From contig JACNJE010000054.1 in the NCBI GenBank assembly GCA_014382705.1, positions 1 through 34,547 on the forward strand: a DNA stretch of 34,547 bases, in the 5' to 3' direction. Both the position numbers and the translations under genes were made by a program. Of the stretch, positions 1-7,833 are shown in pieces (positions within the stretch are counted from its first letter, which is position 1; every line of letters begins with the position of its first letter). The stretch comes from Verrucomicrobiota bacterium. Lineage in GTDB: Bacteria > Verrucomicrobiota > Verrucomicrobiia > Limisphaerales > UBA1096. The notes below the pieces were generated by a model. It had not been told where the DNA came from. It did not search any database and was given only the letters and a program-made list of their open reading frames with translations.

Positions 1-1454
1 CGGAAACTTCTTCGAGTTCCGCGACCGCTACATCCGAAGACTCGACGGTCCGCCACCGCCAAGCTCATCACCGTACCGTTGACCCCGTAAATTGAAATCA
101 ACCGGCCCGTCGCCGCGTCGAGCGACACGGTGTACCCGTTGCCGCCGGCGAAGAGCGTCTGCCCGGCCAAGGCCATCGGCCCCAGTTCACCGGCCACCGC
201 CAACGGCCCCAACTGTTCACGGGCCATAAACCATTTCACCCGCGCGGCATTCAACGCCTCCTTTTCCTTGGAGATAGCCGTCAAGCGGCCGGTCGCCTGG
301 TTGAGTTCGGTCGTGGCCTTGGCCAAGTCGTCGGCGTTGCCTGCCTTGGCGGCGGCCTTGTGTCGGTCGCGAATCTCCGCGATCGACTTGACCATGGCGG
401 TCTCCTCCTTGTTCAGCTTGGGCACATCGGCGGTGGCCTTCGCGTTGGCTGCCCGGTCGATGGCATACAGTCCCTTCTGCGTGGCGAGGTAGGCGACCTC
501 CTCAGTCATCACCATGTCGATGGAGGGAAAACTCGCAAACTGGTCACCGCGGTTCGCGCCGGAAGTGGCGTCGAATGTGATCTTCGTGTCGGCGCCCTGA
601 TTATCGTTGCCGGCGTACAACTCGTCCCCCGCCATTTGCACCCACGCTCCGCCAACCTTGCCGCCAGCGTGGAGAAATTTTTTGAACTTACCCGAGCGTT
701 TATCGAACGCCGCCGGCATGCCGCGCCCGGTTGGCACATACAGGTTGTCGGCCGATGCCACGAGATAACCTTGCGGTGCCATGCCGCCGTATTGGTGGCC
801 CCAAGCCTGGTCGCCCGAGGTGTCGTTCAGCCAAATCTCCCTCCCGGTCTTCGCCTCCAACGCTGCCACGTAAAGCCCCTCGTACGGGAAAATCCCGGCG
901 GCGAGATACAGCGTCCCTCCCTCCATCAGCAACCCGGTCCGAACCGGCCAGAGCGAGATCATCCGACTGTTGCCGATCACCCGCTCGCCGCTCGGGCTGG
1001 GCCTGTATTTCCAGACAAGCGAACCGTCCGGGGCGTTGAGGCAGTAAACGTGTCCGTCATCGGAGCCGAAATATAGGCGGCCCCCGTGCACGACTGGCGC
1101 GAACCGAACCGATCCGTCCGCCGCGAAGGACCACCGCTCCGCCCCACTGCGGGTGTCCAGCGCGTAAACATGGTTGTCGACGTTGTTCCCGAAAAACAGC
1201 GTGCGCCCGGCCACCACCACGGGGTAATCGCGATCGGTGTGCATTCTCGGCGTCTCTTCACCCGGCATCGGCCAGGCGCTCACCGGCTGATGCCGTGAGG
1301 CATACACCCATTGCGGGTTCAACTGCCCTGACATCGGCTCCGGGCTGACCGACGAGCGGTTCCCGTCATGGCGATACGTCGGCCAGTCGGCGGCGATCAC
1401 GCCTTGGGCAAACAATGCAATTCCGGGCAACACCAACCAGCGGTAGGATTTCAT
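1..1454 (-). CDS. Secreted PQQ-like beta-propeller repeat protein (3' end cut by window edge)
   Basis: The reading frame opens at ATG 1454 on the minus strand and stays open for about 484 codons to the left edge, so the C-terminus is missing. The N-terminus (MKSYRWLVLPGIALFAQGVI then AADWPTYRHDGNRSS) is a signal peptide followed by the D-W-P-x-Y/F-R-x-D opening typical of secreted PQQ-like propellers. Propeller blades are recognisable from repeated phrases such as NNVDNHVYALDTRSGAERW and GSDDGHVYCLNAPDGSLVW (about residues 90-150). Residues about 335-410 form a charged, Ala/Lys/Glu-rich stretch (e.g. AEIRDRHKAAAKAG, RLTAISKEKEALNAAR) that looks like a helical hairpin inserted between blades. 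Family proteins bind PQQ or serve as scaffolds; no catalytic residues can be assigned here, so the substrate is unknown. It is divergent from the esterase gene at 1569, with 114 bases between the starts. Confidence 0.85.
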   Translation of the reverse strand, partial: MKSYRWLVLPGIALFAQGVIAADWPTYRHDGNRSSVSPEPMSGQLNPQWVYASRHQPVSAWPMPGEETPRMHTDRDYPVVVAGRTLFFGNNVDNHVYALDTRSGAERWSFAADGSVRFAPVVHGGRLYFGSDDGHVYCLNAPDGSLVWKYRPSPSGERVIGNSRMISLWPVRTGLLMEGGTLYLAAGIFPYEGLYVAALEAKTGREIWLNDTSGDQAWGHQYGGMAPQGYLVASADNLYVPTGRGMPAAFDKRSGKFKKFLHAGGKVGGAWVQMAGDELYAGNDNQGADTKITFDATSGANRGDQFASFPSIDMVMTEEVAYLATQKGLYAIDRAANAKATADVPKLNKEETAMVKSIAEIRDRHKAAAKAGNADDLAKATTELNQATGRLTAISKEKEALNAARVKWFMAREQLGPLAVAGELGPMALAGQTLFAGGNGYTVSLDAATGRLISIYGVNGTVMSLAVADRRVFGCSGRGTRRSF

Positions 1455-1547
1455 GCGCCGAAACCTGAAGTCGCCCCGTCGAAAAAACAAGGAGGAATCA
1501 CCCCGCCAGCCAAGCGCAGGCTTGCACCCTGTGCTGCGATCAACCAC

Positions 1548-1559
1548 GCTTGGCCAAGC
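1548..1559. repeat. Iterated palindrome copy in divergent intergenic region
   Basis: Perfect 12-base GCTTGGCCAAGC, extended by C and G on the outside, lying ten bases upstream of the esterase start. A weaker half-site pair (CCAAGCGCAGGCTTG) lies about 35 bases further left, as does an AAGGAGG sequence near 1489-1495 that has no in-frame start codon after it. The 114-base gap must hold the promoters for both divergent genes, but I cannot point to -35/-10 boxes. Confidence 0.8.
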
Positions 1560-1568
1560 GCACCCGTC

Positions 1569-3443
1569 ATGATGAAACGATTTCTCCCACTATTGGCGCT
1601 TGGCTCGCTGGCCCTGCCCGGCCAAGCGGCGGAGTTGAAGACGCCCGGCGACCGGATGTTTGCCGACTATTTCAAAATCGAAACCCAGCGACTGGCCGAC
1701 CACTGCCTCGCCGACATCGAGACGCTCGACGATTGGAATGCCAAAAAAAATCTCTACCGCACGCAACTCCTCGAGATGCTCGGCCTCGACCCCCTGCCGG
1801 AACGCACGCCGCTAAAGGCCACCGTCACCGGCACGGTGCAGCACGACGAGTTCGAGGTGCGCAAACTGCACTACCAGTCCAGCCCCGGCCTGTACGTCAC
1901 CGCGAATCTTTACGTTCCGAAAAACCTCACCGGCCCGGCCCCGGCGATCCTTTACGTTTGTGGCCACGGCCGAGTGAGAATTGACGGCGTCGATTACGGC
2001 AACAAAACCTATTACCAACATCACGGCGCGTGGTTTGCGCGGCACGGCTACGTCTGCCTCGTAATCGACACAATCCAACTCGGCGAACTCGAGGGCATTC
2101 ATCACGGCACATACCGGCATGACATGTGGTGGTGGAACTCGCGCGGCTATACGCCGGCCGGTGTCGAGGCGTGGAACTGCATCCGCGCGCTCGATTACCT
2201 CGAGTCGCTTGACGTCGTCGACAGCAGCCGCATCGGGGTCACCGGCCGCAGCGGCGGCGGCGCGTACAGTTGGTGGATCGCCACGATTGACGAGCGCATC
2301 AAGGTCGCCGCGCCGGTCGCCGGCATTACCGACCTGCAAAACCACGTGGTCGACGGCGTCGTCGAGGGGCATTGCGACTGCATGTACCACGTGAACACCT
2401 ACGGCTGGGACTTCGCCCAAGTCGCCGCACTCGTCGCGCCCCGCCCGTTGCTCATCCTCAACACCGACGACGACGGCATCTTCCCGCTCGACGGCGTCAA
2501 CCGGCTGTTCACGCAGGTTCGCCGCATCTACGGGTTGCACGGAAAAAAGAGCAACCTCGGCCTCGTGATCACCCCCGGCGGGCACGCCGACTCGCAGGAG
2601 CTGCGCGTGCCGGCGTTCAACTGGTTCAACAAGCACCTGAAGGGCAAGACTGTTTTGATCGACCAACCGGCAACCAAGCTGTTCCCCCCGCAGCAACTCA
2701 AGGTGTTCGAGCAACTCCCGAGCGGGGAACGAACGACGACCATTCACGACACCTTCCCGCGAATCGCCGCTGACAACGCCAAGGCCAAGCGCCCGGAAAT
2801 CATGGCCAACCTGCGCGAGAAAACCTTTGGCGGCTGGCCCAGGCGCGGGGGGCAATTGCGGCTCGAGAATGTGTCGGACACCAAGCGCGACGGCGTGCGT
2901 GTTGCCGTGTATGAGTTCGACAGCCAACCGGGAATCCGGTTGCAAATGCAAGTCGCGCACAAAGTCGGCTTGGCCAAGGGCGCGCCCGTCCACCTCGTGG
3001 TGCTCAACGACGGCCAAGCGGAAGGCGTCGCAGGGGCTTCCGGCGTGCGCGTCACTTTTTCGCCACGCGGCATCGGCCCGACGCGTTTGTCGCAGAACAA
3101 AAAACACCTCACGCAGACCCGCCGCCGTTTCATGCTGCTTGGCCAGACGCTCGCCGGGCAACAGGTGTGGGACGTGCGCCGCTGCATTCGCGCCGTACGC
3201 ACGCTCGAGCGCTGCGCCGGTGCGCCACTGGAATTGTGGGCCACCGGCGACGCCGCCAGCCTCGTCACGCTTGCGTCGTTGTTCGAGAGGAAGATCAGCA
3301 ATCTCAACCTCAGCGACTACCCAGCGACGGACCGGGAGCAGCCGGACTTTTTGAACATCTCCCGCTTCGCCACGCCCGCGCAGTTGCTCGACCTCGCCAG
3401 GCGCAAAATCGGGGTGAGACTCCAGGGCGGGACGCAACGGTGA
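1569..3443 (+). CDS. Secreted alpha/beta-hydrolase, acetyl-xylan-esterase-like
   Basis: 624 residues from ATG 1569 (a second ATG follows at once at 1572). The frame extends upstream, but the signal peptide MMKRFLPLLALGSLALPGQA fixes the start. The first ~360 residues are an alpha/beta-hydrolase of the acetyl-xylan esterase / prolyl-oligopeptidase-like type common in Verrucomicrobiota and Planctomycetota. The nucleophile is Ser228 in G-R-S-G-G, an acidic cluster D300-D302 lies in LILNTDDDG, and His339 lies in T-P-G-G-H-A-D. The remaining ~260 residues form a C-terminal extension with no motif I recognise. The likely role is periplasmic deacylation of a carbohydrate ester, inferred from fold and from the sulfatase and amine oxidase downstream. 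The stop overlaps a possible GTG start of the next gene, indicating an operon. Exact substrate unknown. Confidence 0.82.
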   Translation: MMKRFLPLLALGSLALPGQAAELKTPGDRMFADYFKIETQRLADHCLADIETLDDWNAKKNLYRTQLLEMLGLDPLPERTPLKATVTGTVQHDEFEVRKLHYQSSPGLYVTANLYVPKNLTGPAPAILYVCGHGRVRIDGVDYGNKTYYQHHGAWFARHGYVCLVIDTIQLGELEGIHHGTYRHDMWWWNSRGYTPAGVEAWNCIRALDYLESLDVVDSSRIGVTGRSGGGAYSWWIATIDERIKVAAPVAGITDLQNHVVDGVVEGHCDCMYHVNTYGWDFAQVAALVAPRPLLILNTDDDGIFPLDGVNRLFTQVRRIYGLHGKKSNLGLVITPGGHADSQELRVPAFNWFNKHLKGKTVLIDQPATKLFPPQQLKVFEQLPSGERTTTIHDTFPRIAADNAKAKRPEIMANLREKTFGGWPRRGGQLRLENVSDTKRDGVRVAVYEFDSQPGIRLQMQVAHKVGLAKGAPVHLVVLNDGQAEGVAGASGVRVTFSPRGIGPTRLSQNKKHLTQTRRRFMLLGQTLAGQQVWDVRRCIRAVRTLERCAGAPLELWATGDAASLVTLASLFERKISNLNLSDYPATDREQPDFLNISRFATPAQLLDLARRKIGVRLQGGTQR

Positions 3444-3451
3444 GCACCGCC

Positions 3452-4594
3452 ATGCCGGGGCCATACGATGCGATCGTTGTCGGCGTCGGCTCGATGGGTG
3501 CGGCGGCCTGTTATCACTTGGCCAAGCGCGGCGCGCGAGTGCTCGGCATCGACAGCCAATCGGTTCCCAACACGAACTCATCCTACAACGGCGACACGCG
3601 CGTCATCCGGTTGACCTACCAGGAGCATCCCAACTATGTGCCGCTGCTGCGCGATGCCTACCGGCTTTGGGAGGAGATCGGGCAGGAAACCGGCGCGACA
3701 CTGCTCCACAAAACCGGCGTGCTGTACATGGGCTTTCCGGACGGCGAGGCGATCCGTGGCGTCAGGCTCGCCTCCGAGACTCACAAGCTCCCCTGCTCCA
3801 CGCTGACGCACGGCGAGTTGGCCAAGCAGTTCCCGCAGTTCACTTTGCACGACGGCATGATCGGCGCGCTCGAGCCGGAGGGCGGCTATCTGCTCTCCGA
3901 GTTGGCCGTCGAGACGTACGCGCAAGCCGCACAGCGGCTTGGCGCTGAACTGCTCACCAACGAGCCTGTCATCGACTGGGCGAGCGATGGCAACGGCGTA
4001 ACCGTCCGCACCGCCACCGGCAGTCACGACGCGGCCAAGCTGATCCTCTGCCCCGGCGCGTGGGCCGGCGGATTGCTTCGACTGCCGGATGTGCCGCTCA
4101 CCGTCACACGGCAGGTGCTCGGCTGGGTGCAGCCTGGGCGGCCGGAGCTGTTTCAGCCCGGCACCTTCCCCGTGTGGAATATCGACCCCAACGGCGACGG
4201 CGATCTCACCGGCATTTACTACGGCTTCCCGATGAGCGGCGACGGGCTCAAGCTGGCGCGCCATCACCCCGGCCAAGCGATGGCGCCGGACGCGATCACC
4301 GACGAAACCTTCCCCGCCGACGAGGAGGAAATCGTCCTGCCGCTGCGCCGCTATTTGCCGGACGCGCTTGGCCAAGTGCGGACGATCAAGGTCTGCAAAT
4401 ACACCAACTCGGCCGACGGGCATTTCATCATCGACCGACACCCGGAGAGCGACCACGTGCACTTCGCCTGCGGCTTCAGCGGACACGGCTTCAAGTTCGC
4501 CAGCGTCATGGGCAAGGTGCTCGCCGAATTGGCGCTCGACGGCAAAACCGAGCGACCCATCGACTTCCTCCGCCTGTCGAGGTACTCCCACTAA
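3452..4594 (+). CDS. SolA-like FAD-dependent oxidase (N-methyltryptophan/sarcosine oxidase family)
   Basis: 380 residues. The start is a choice between ATG 3452 (MPGPYDAIVVGVGSMG, matching the N-terminus of E. coli SolA) and GTG 3440, which would overlap the upstream stop as GTGA; I prefer ATG 3452. Evidence is the dinucleotide-binding glycine motif G-V-G-S-M-G at residues 11-16 and the block KVCKYTNSADGHFIIDRHP near the C-terminus. In that block Cys315 corresponds to the cysteine carrying covalent FAD in monomeric sarcosine oxidase and SolA. Family enzymes oxidatively demethylate secondary amines with O2, releasing formaldehyde and H2O2. No signal peptide is seen, so it is cytoplasmic. In this operon it may act on an N-methylated amine or amino sugar released outside, but that is inference. 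The palindrome is translated inside it as HLAKRG, ELAKQF and ALGQVR. Confidence 0.85.
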   Translation: MPGPYDAIVVGVGSMGAAACYHLAKRGARVLGIDSQSVPNTNSSYNGDTRVIRLTYQEHPNYVPLLRDAYRLWEEIGQETGATLLHKTGVLYMGFPDGEAIRGVRLASETHKLPCSTLTHGELAKQFPQFTLHDGMIGALEPEGGYLLSELAVETYAQAAQRLGAELLTNEPVIDWASDGNGVTVRTATGSHDAAKLILCPGAWAGGLLRLPDVPLTVTRQVLGWVQPGRPELFQPGTFPVWNIDPNGDGDLTGIYYGFPMSGDGLKLARHHPGQAMAPDAITDETFPADEEEIVLPLRRYLPDALGQVRTIKVCKYTNSADGHFIIDRHPESDHVHFACGFSGHGFKFASVMGKVLAELALDGKTERPIDFLRLSRYSH

Positions 4595-4608
4595 CCAGCA
4601 ATCGGCAT

Positions 4609-4630
4609 TGCCAAGCGGTTGGCCAAGCGG
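4609..4630. repeat. Two degenerate palindrome units in tandem between solA-like gene and sulfatase gene
   Basis: TTGCCAAGCGG followed directly by TTGGCCAAGCGG: two head-to-tail units in the 50-base gap between the amine oxidase stop and the sulfatase ATG at 4645. It is one of several places where units repeat with a period of about 12 bases. Confidence 0.75.
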
Positions 4631-4644
4631 CACGATTCGCCGCC

Positions 4645-6069
4645 ATGAAGCGACTGCTGATAGCCCTGTTTCTGACTGCGCTTGGCCAGGCGGCCGCGGT
4701 GGCCAAGCCGTACAATGTGCTGGTCATCCAGACGGACGAGCACCACTTCAAGACGCTCGGCTGCTACGGCGGCAACATCGTCGGCACACCGCACATCGAC
4801 TGGATCGCGAAGAACGGCGCCATCGCCACGAGCTTTTACGCCACCACCCCGGTCTGCTCCCCTTCACGCGGGTCGCTGATCAGCGGGCGGTATCCGCAGG
4901 CCACGCCGGTCACGAACAACAACATCCCGCTTGGCGACCACGTCGTGACCTTCGCCGAGGTGCTGCGCCGGAACGGCTACGCCACCGGTTACGCCGGCAA
5001 GTGGCACCTCGACGGCTTGGGCAAACCGCAATGGGCGCCCAAGCGGAAATTCGGCTTCGACGACAACCGCTACATGTTCAACCGCGGGCACTGGAAGAAA
5101 TTTGAAATCACCGGGGACGGCCCGCGTGTCGCGGCCATCAAGCGCGGCAAACCGCATTACGGCGTCGAGAACGCCGACAACAAATCGTTCTCCACCGACT
5201 GGCTGGCCGACCGCCCGACCGACTTCATCAACGCCAACAAGGCCAAGCCGTTCTGCTACATGGTTTGCTTCCCCGACCCGCACGGCCCGAACACCGTCCG
5301 CAAACCGTACGACACAATGTACAAAAACGTGAAGGTGCCAATCCCGGTTTCCGTCAACAAGCCGCGCGCACAGACCCCGCGCTGGGGAGCGGGCAGCCCG
5401 AAGATCACCGCCGACACCGTGCGCGCGCTCATGCCGAAATATTACGGGATGGTGAAATGCCTCGACGACAACATCGGCCGCATCCTTGGCGCGCTCCGGA
5501 AAAACGGGCAGATTGACAACACGATCATCGTGTTCACCTCCGACCACGGCGACCTCTGCGGCGAGCATGGCCGACTCAATAAAGGCGTCCCGTACGAAGG
5601 CTCGGCGCGCATCCCGTTTCTTTTTTATTGTCCCGGCAAAATCCCGGCCGGCACCGTCGTCAACCAAGCGCTGAGCTGCGTGGACTTCGTGCCGACCCTC
5701 TTCGCCCTCACCGGCGACAAGTTGCCCGAGGGCGTCGAGGGCCGCGACGCCTCGGCTCTCTTTCGCGGCGCAAAAACCAAGTGGGACGACATTGCCATTC
5801 TCCGTTCGACCTCCGGCGTCAAGCCTTGGCTGGCCGCCGTCACCGACCGCCACAAACTCGTCTACTCCGCGCTGGGCGACCCGTGGCTGTACGACCTGCA
5901 AACCGACCCCGACGAGTTGCACAACGCATTCACCAATCCCGGTTCCGAAAAAATCGTCCGGCGACTCACCGCCAAGCTGGCCACCTACGCCAAGCGACAC
6001 AACGACCCTTATGCCACCGACCCTCAGATTAAAGCCGACATGGCCCAAGCGCTTGGCCAAGCGCAGTGA
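4645..6069 (+). CDS. Secreted type I (formylglycine) sulfatase
   Basis: 474 residues from ATG 4645. The frame is open further upstream, but the signal peptide MKRLLIALFLTALGQAAAVA places the start. The sulfatase signature C-S-P-S-R is at Cys71, the cysteine converted to formylglycine by a maturase, and is followed by GSLISGRYPQ. Metal and substrate residues are visible in VLVIQTDEHH (D31), AGKWHLDG and FTSDHGDLCGEHG. Length and motif order fit the arylsulfatase / choline-sulfatase-like S1 family. It hydrolyses sulfate esters in the periplasm or outside; the particular sulfated substrate cannot be read from sequence. The gene follows the amine oxidase by 50 bases and its stop overlaps a GTG start of the next gene. 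The last residues, AQALGQAQ, are encoded by a double copy of the iterated palindrome (6045-6064). Confidence 0.9.
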   Translation: MKRLLIALFLTALGQAAAVAKPYNVLVIQTDEHHFKTLGCYGGNIVGTPHIDWIAKNGAIATSFYATTPVCSPSRGSLISGRYPQATPVTNNNIPLGDHVVTFAEVLRRNGYATGYAGKWHLDGLGKPQWAPKRKFGFDDNRYMFNRGHWKKFEITGDGPRVAAIKRGKPHYGVENADNKSFSTDWLADRPTDFINANKAKPFCYMVCFPDPHGPNTVRKPYDTMYKNVKVPIPVSVNKPRAQTPRWGAGSPKITADTVRALMPKYYGMVKCLDDNIGRILGALRKNGQIDNTIIVFTSDHGDLCGEHGRLNKGVPYEGSARIPFLFYCPGKIPAGTVVNQALSCVDFVPTLFALTGDKLPEGVEGRDASALFRGAKTKWDDIAILRSTSGVKPWLAAVTDRHKLVYSALGDPWLYDLQTDPDELHNAFTNPGSEKIVRRLTAKLATYAKRHNDPYATDPQIKADMAQALGQAQ

Positions 6070-6506
6070 ACAACCCCGGCAAATCACTTTCCCCGGCCAA
6101 GCGGCTGGCAGCACTCAACCTGCTGGCCCTGCTGACCGCCGGTAGCGCCAACATCGGACTGATCTTTCTGAACATCTGGATCGTGGAAGAACTCGGTTTC
6201 AACATCCCGCTGTTCCCGCTGGTGATGATCGGCACGGCGCTGGGCTGCATCCTGTTTTGGCTGTGGTGCGCCAGCCGACTCCGTCTGGATCGTGCCGGGA
6301 TCAGGCGGTGCGCGATTTTCGCCGCGCTGCCGTGGTGGAGTTTTGGACTGCTGGCACTTGCGGCCACGATGGTCTCGGTGTTCACCGCCGAGGACACCAT
6401 GAAAGCCGCCGGCTGGGGCTTTCTCACCGCGCTTGGCCTCGCGGCGGGCACCGCCTGTTTCGTCGTCCACCTCATCGCCGCCAAACCCCACGACCCCGAG
6501 CCGTAA
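6066..6506 (+). CDS. Small integral membrane protein of unknown function
   Basis: 146 residues from GTG 6066, which overlaps the sulfatase stop as GTGA. The protein is hydrophobic with about four membrane segments: around LLALLTAGSANIGLIFLNIW, FPLVMIGTALGCILFWLW, FAALPWWSFGLLALAATMV and WGFLTALGLAAGTACFVVH. A short basic loop (ASRLRLDRAGIRRC) separates segments two and three. I recognise no family. Position and overlap say it is co-translated with the sulfatase, so it may be an accessory membrane component of that pathway, but nothing in the sequence shows this. It converges on the minus-strand gene at 6529 with a 16-base perfect palindrome between them. Confidence 0.65.
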   Translation: MNNPGKSLSPAKRLAALNLLALLTAGSANIGLIFLNIWIVEELGFNIPLFPLVMIGTALGCILFWLWCASRLRLDRAGIRRCAIFAALPWWSFGLLALAATMVSVFTAEDTMKAAGWGFLTALGLAAGTACFVVHLIAAKPHDPEP

Positions 6507-6511
6507 CCCAT

Positions 6512-6527
6512 CCGCTTGGCCAAGCGG
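6512..6527. repeat. 16-base perfect palindrome between convergent genes
   Basis: CCGCTTGGCCAAGCGG fills almost all of the 22 bases between the stop of the membrane protein gene and the stop of the minus-strand gene at 6529. As RNA it could form an 8-bp stem only if the loop were opened, and no U-tract follows, so it is a poor intrinsic terminator. It is best treated as a strong member of the iterated palindrome family. Confidence 0.75.
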
Positions 6528-6528
6528 G

Positions 6529-6774
6529 TCAGTCGCCGAGGAAAAACTCCGGCGGGAGGAACCAGAGAGGCGAATCGTTGCGCAGTCGAGTGGTGACGTT
6601 GGCCAAAGCGGTGGGCAGAACCGACCCGAGACGCGTATCGTCAAGGCCGATTTCACTGAACCGCTCGAGAAGGAATTGTTCCGTTCCCAACCCCTCGTCG
6701 TAGCCGGGGCGGCGGATGCCGAATGAGATGATGCGCCCGATCTCGTCGAGCATGCTGTTCGCGGAGAATTTCAT
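6529..6774 (-). CDS. Short protein, possibly the N-terminal remnant of a longer hydrolase
   Basis: 81 residues starting at ATG 6774, which overlaps the stop of the deacetylase gene as ATGA. The N-terminus (MKFSANSMLDEIGRIISFGI then RRPGYDEGLGTEQFLLERFS) reads like the first ~50 residues of a metallopeptidase- or esterase-type hydrolase, where a short helix and E-Q-F-L-x-x-R-F-x-E-I-G-L precede the first domain. After about residue 50 the sequence (LPTALANVTTRLRNDSPLW) loses that character and stops just before the 16-base palindrome at 6512-6527. It may be a real small gene coupled to the deacetylase, or a 3'-truncated remnant. The family impression is from memory and weak. Confidence 0.45.
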   Translation of the reverse strand: MKFSANSMLDEIGRIISFGIRRPGYDEGLGTEQFLLERFSEIGLDDTRLGSVLPTALANVTTRLRNDSPLWFLPPEFFLGD

Positions 6775-7718
6775 TTCCGGTGCGTCCGTTGCAGTTCGCG
6801 CAGCGGACGGTAGCCGATCCGGATGATGCCCTGTTGCTTGACCAGCTTCTTCATCTCGGCGTCGTTGGTGAACGTCTCGTATTCCTCCCCGCGCGTTTTC
6901 CAACTGTTGGTGATGTGCCGCAGTTCGTCGGTCGGCTTGGCGGCGTGGATGAACAACTCAGTGACACCCGGCTTAAGATTTCGCAGCGTTTTCATCCAAT
7001 ACGCCTTCACCCCTTTTTTCGACTCGTCGAGATCGTCAAAAATAAGATCGTCCGGAAACACGATTCCCTTCGCGGCAAACTGCCCCCGCAATTCACCGAA
7101 ACCAAACCGCGCCGCCGTGGATTGCGACGGCATCCGCAGCGGCAGGTCGAACTCCAGCGCGAGTTGCTGGTAAACCCGCACGTAGCGCGGGTCGTAATTC
7201 AGCGCGCCCATGTGCGTGTCGAGATGCGTCACGTCGATCCCGGCGTCGAGCGCCTTTTGGATCTGCGCGCGGGCCTCGACCAGCGCCTCCTCCGGCGTGG
7301 CGTGCTGGTAAACCTCCAGCACGGAACGCCACAGGTAGCCTTCGTTGTCCAGCAGGCCCGGCACCAGATCACGAGAGGCGACCGGCCCCCAGCGATACAC
7401 CTGCCACTCGGAGGTGTGGGCGAGGTGGATTCCGAAATCCATTTTCGGATTGGCCTTGGCGTAGCGGGCGATCTCCGTGAACCACGGGCACGGCACCATG
7501 ATGGTGGCGGAGGTCATGAGGCCGCGCTCGAGCGAGTCGATGGTGGCGTCGTTGGCGGCGTGGCACATGCCGGTGTCGTCGCCGTTGATAATCAGCAGCT
7601 TGTCGGTGGCCTTGTAGCCAAGTCGCTCGGCGAGCGTCGGGTCGTCGGCCTTGGCCAAGGGGGCGGCCAAGGCAGCGGTCAACGCCACGGCCAAGGCGTT
7701 TTTTGTGAGCCAGTTCAT
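6771..7718 (-). CDS. Exported YdjC/ChbG-family carbohydrate deacetylase-like protein
   Basis: 315 residues from ATG 7718 with a signal peptide (MNWLTKNALAVALTAALAAP then LAKADD). The family's metal-site elements are present: INGDDTGMCHAAND (D47, D48, H53), DFGIHLAHTSEW and DVTHLDTHMGAL. YdjC/ChbG proteins remove acetyl groups from N-acetylated oligosaccharides such as chitobiose; E. coli ChbG is cytoplasmic, whereas this one is predicted to be exported, as often in this phylum. It is divergent from the Gfo/Idh/MocA gene (115-base gap). The signal peptide cleavage region P-L-A-K-A is encoded by a copy of the iterated palindrome at 7651-7658. The stop overlaps the start of the short downstream gene by 4 bases. 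Confidence 0.82.
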   Translation of the reverse strand: MNWLTKNALAVALTAALAAPLAKADDPTLAERLGYKATDKLLIINGDDTGMCHAANDATIDSLERGLMTSATIMVPCPWFTEIARYAKANPKMDFGIHLAHTSEWQVYRWGPVASRDLVPGLLDNEGYLWRSVLEVYQHATPEEALVEARAQIQKALDAGIDVTHLDTHMGALNYDPRYVRVYQQLALEFDLPLRMPSQSTAARFGFGELRGQFAAKGIVFPDDLIFDDLDESKKGVKAYWMKTLRNLKPGVTELFIHAAKPTDELRHITNSWKTRGEEYETFTNDAEMKKLVKQQGIIRIGYRPLRELQRTHRK

Positions 7719-7762
7719 CGGGACAAATCGTCAAGGATGCCGTTGCGCCGGGCAAGCCCAAA

Positions 7763-7787
7763 CGGCCAAGCGCTTGGCCAAGCGCGG
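7763..7787. repeat. Double palindrome in divergent promoter region
   Basis: CGGCCAAGCGCTTGGCCAAG followed by CGCGG. It contains two overlapping perfect palindromes, CCAAGCGCTTGG (7766-7777) and GCTTGGCCAAGC (7772-7783). It lies in the 115 bases between the divergent deacetylase (start 7718) and Gfo/Idh/MocA (start 7834) genes, so it could overlap promoters or act as an operator as well as belonging to the genome-wide family. Confidence 0.8.
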
Positions 7788-7833
7788 AATTAGGGTTGAC
7801 GAACCGGCGGCCCGAGGGGTACGGGTTTTCCCG

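Noticed and set aside
1487..1500. Strong AAGGAGG ribosome-site-like sequence before a possible earlier esterase start
   Set aside because: No in-frame ATG/GTG/TTG follows at a usable distance, and a start there would sit far ahead of the signal peptide at 1569.
3440..3451. GTG 3440 as start of the amine oxidase
   Set aside because: The GTGA overlap is attractive, but ATG 3452 matches the family N-terminus better; left as an alternative.
1812..3581. 589-codon open frame on the minus strand opposite the esterase
   Set aside because: It is a high-GC shadow: the plus-strand frame has a signal peptide and catalytic motifs, while the minus translation is Val/Arg/Asp-rich with no family features.
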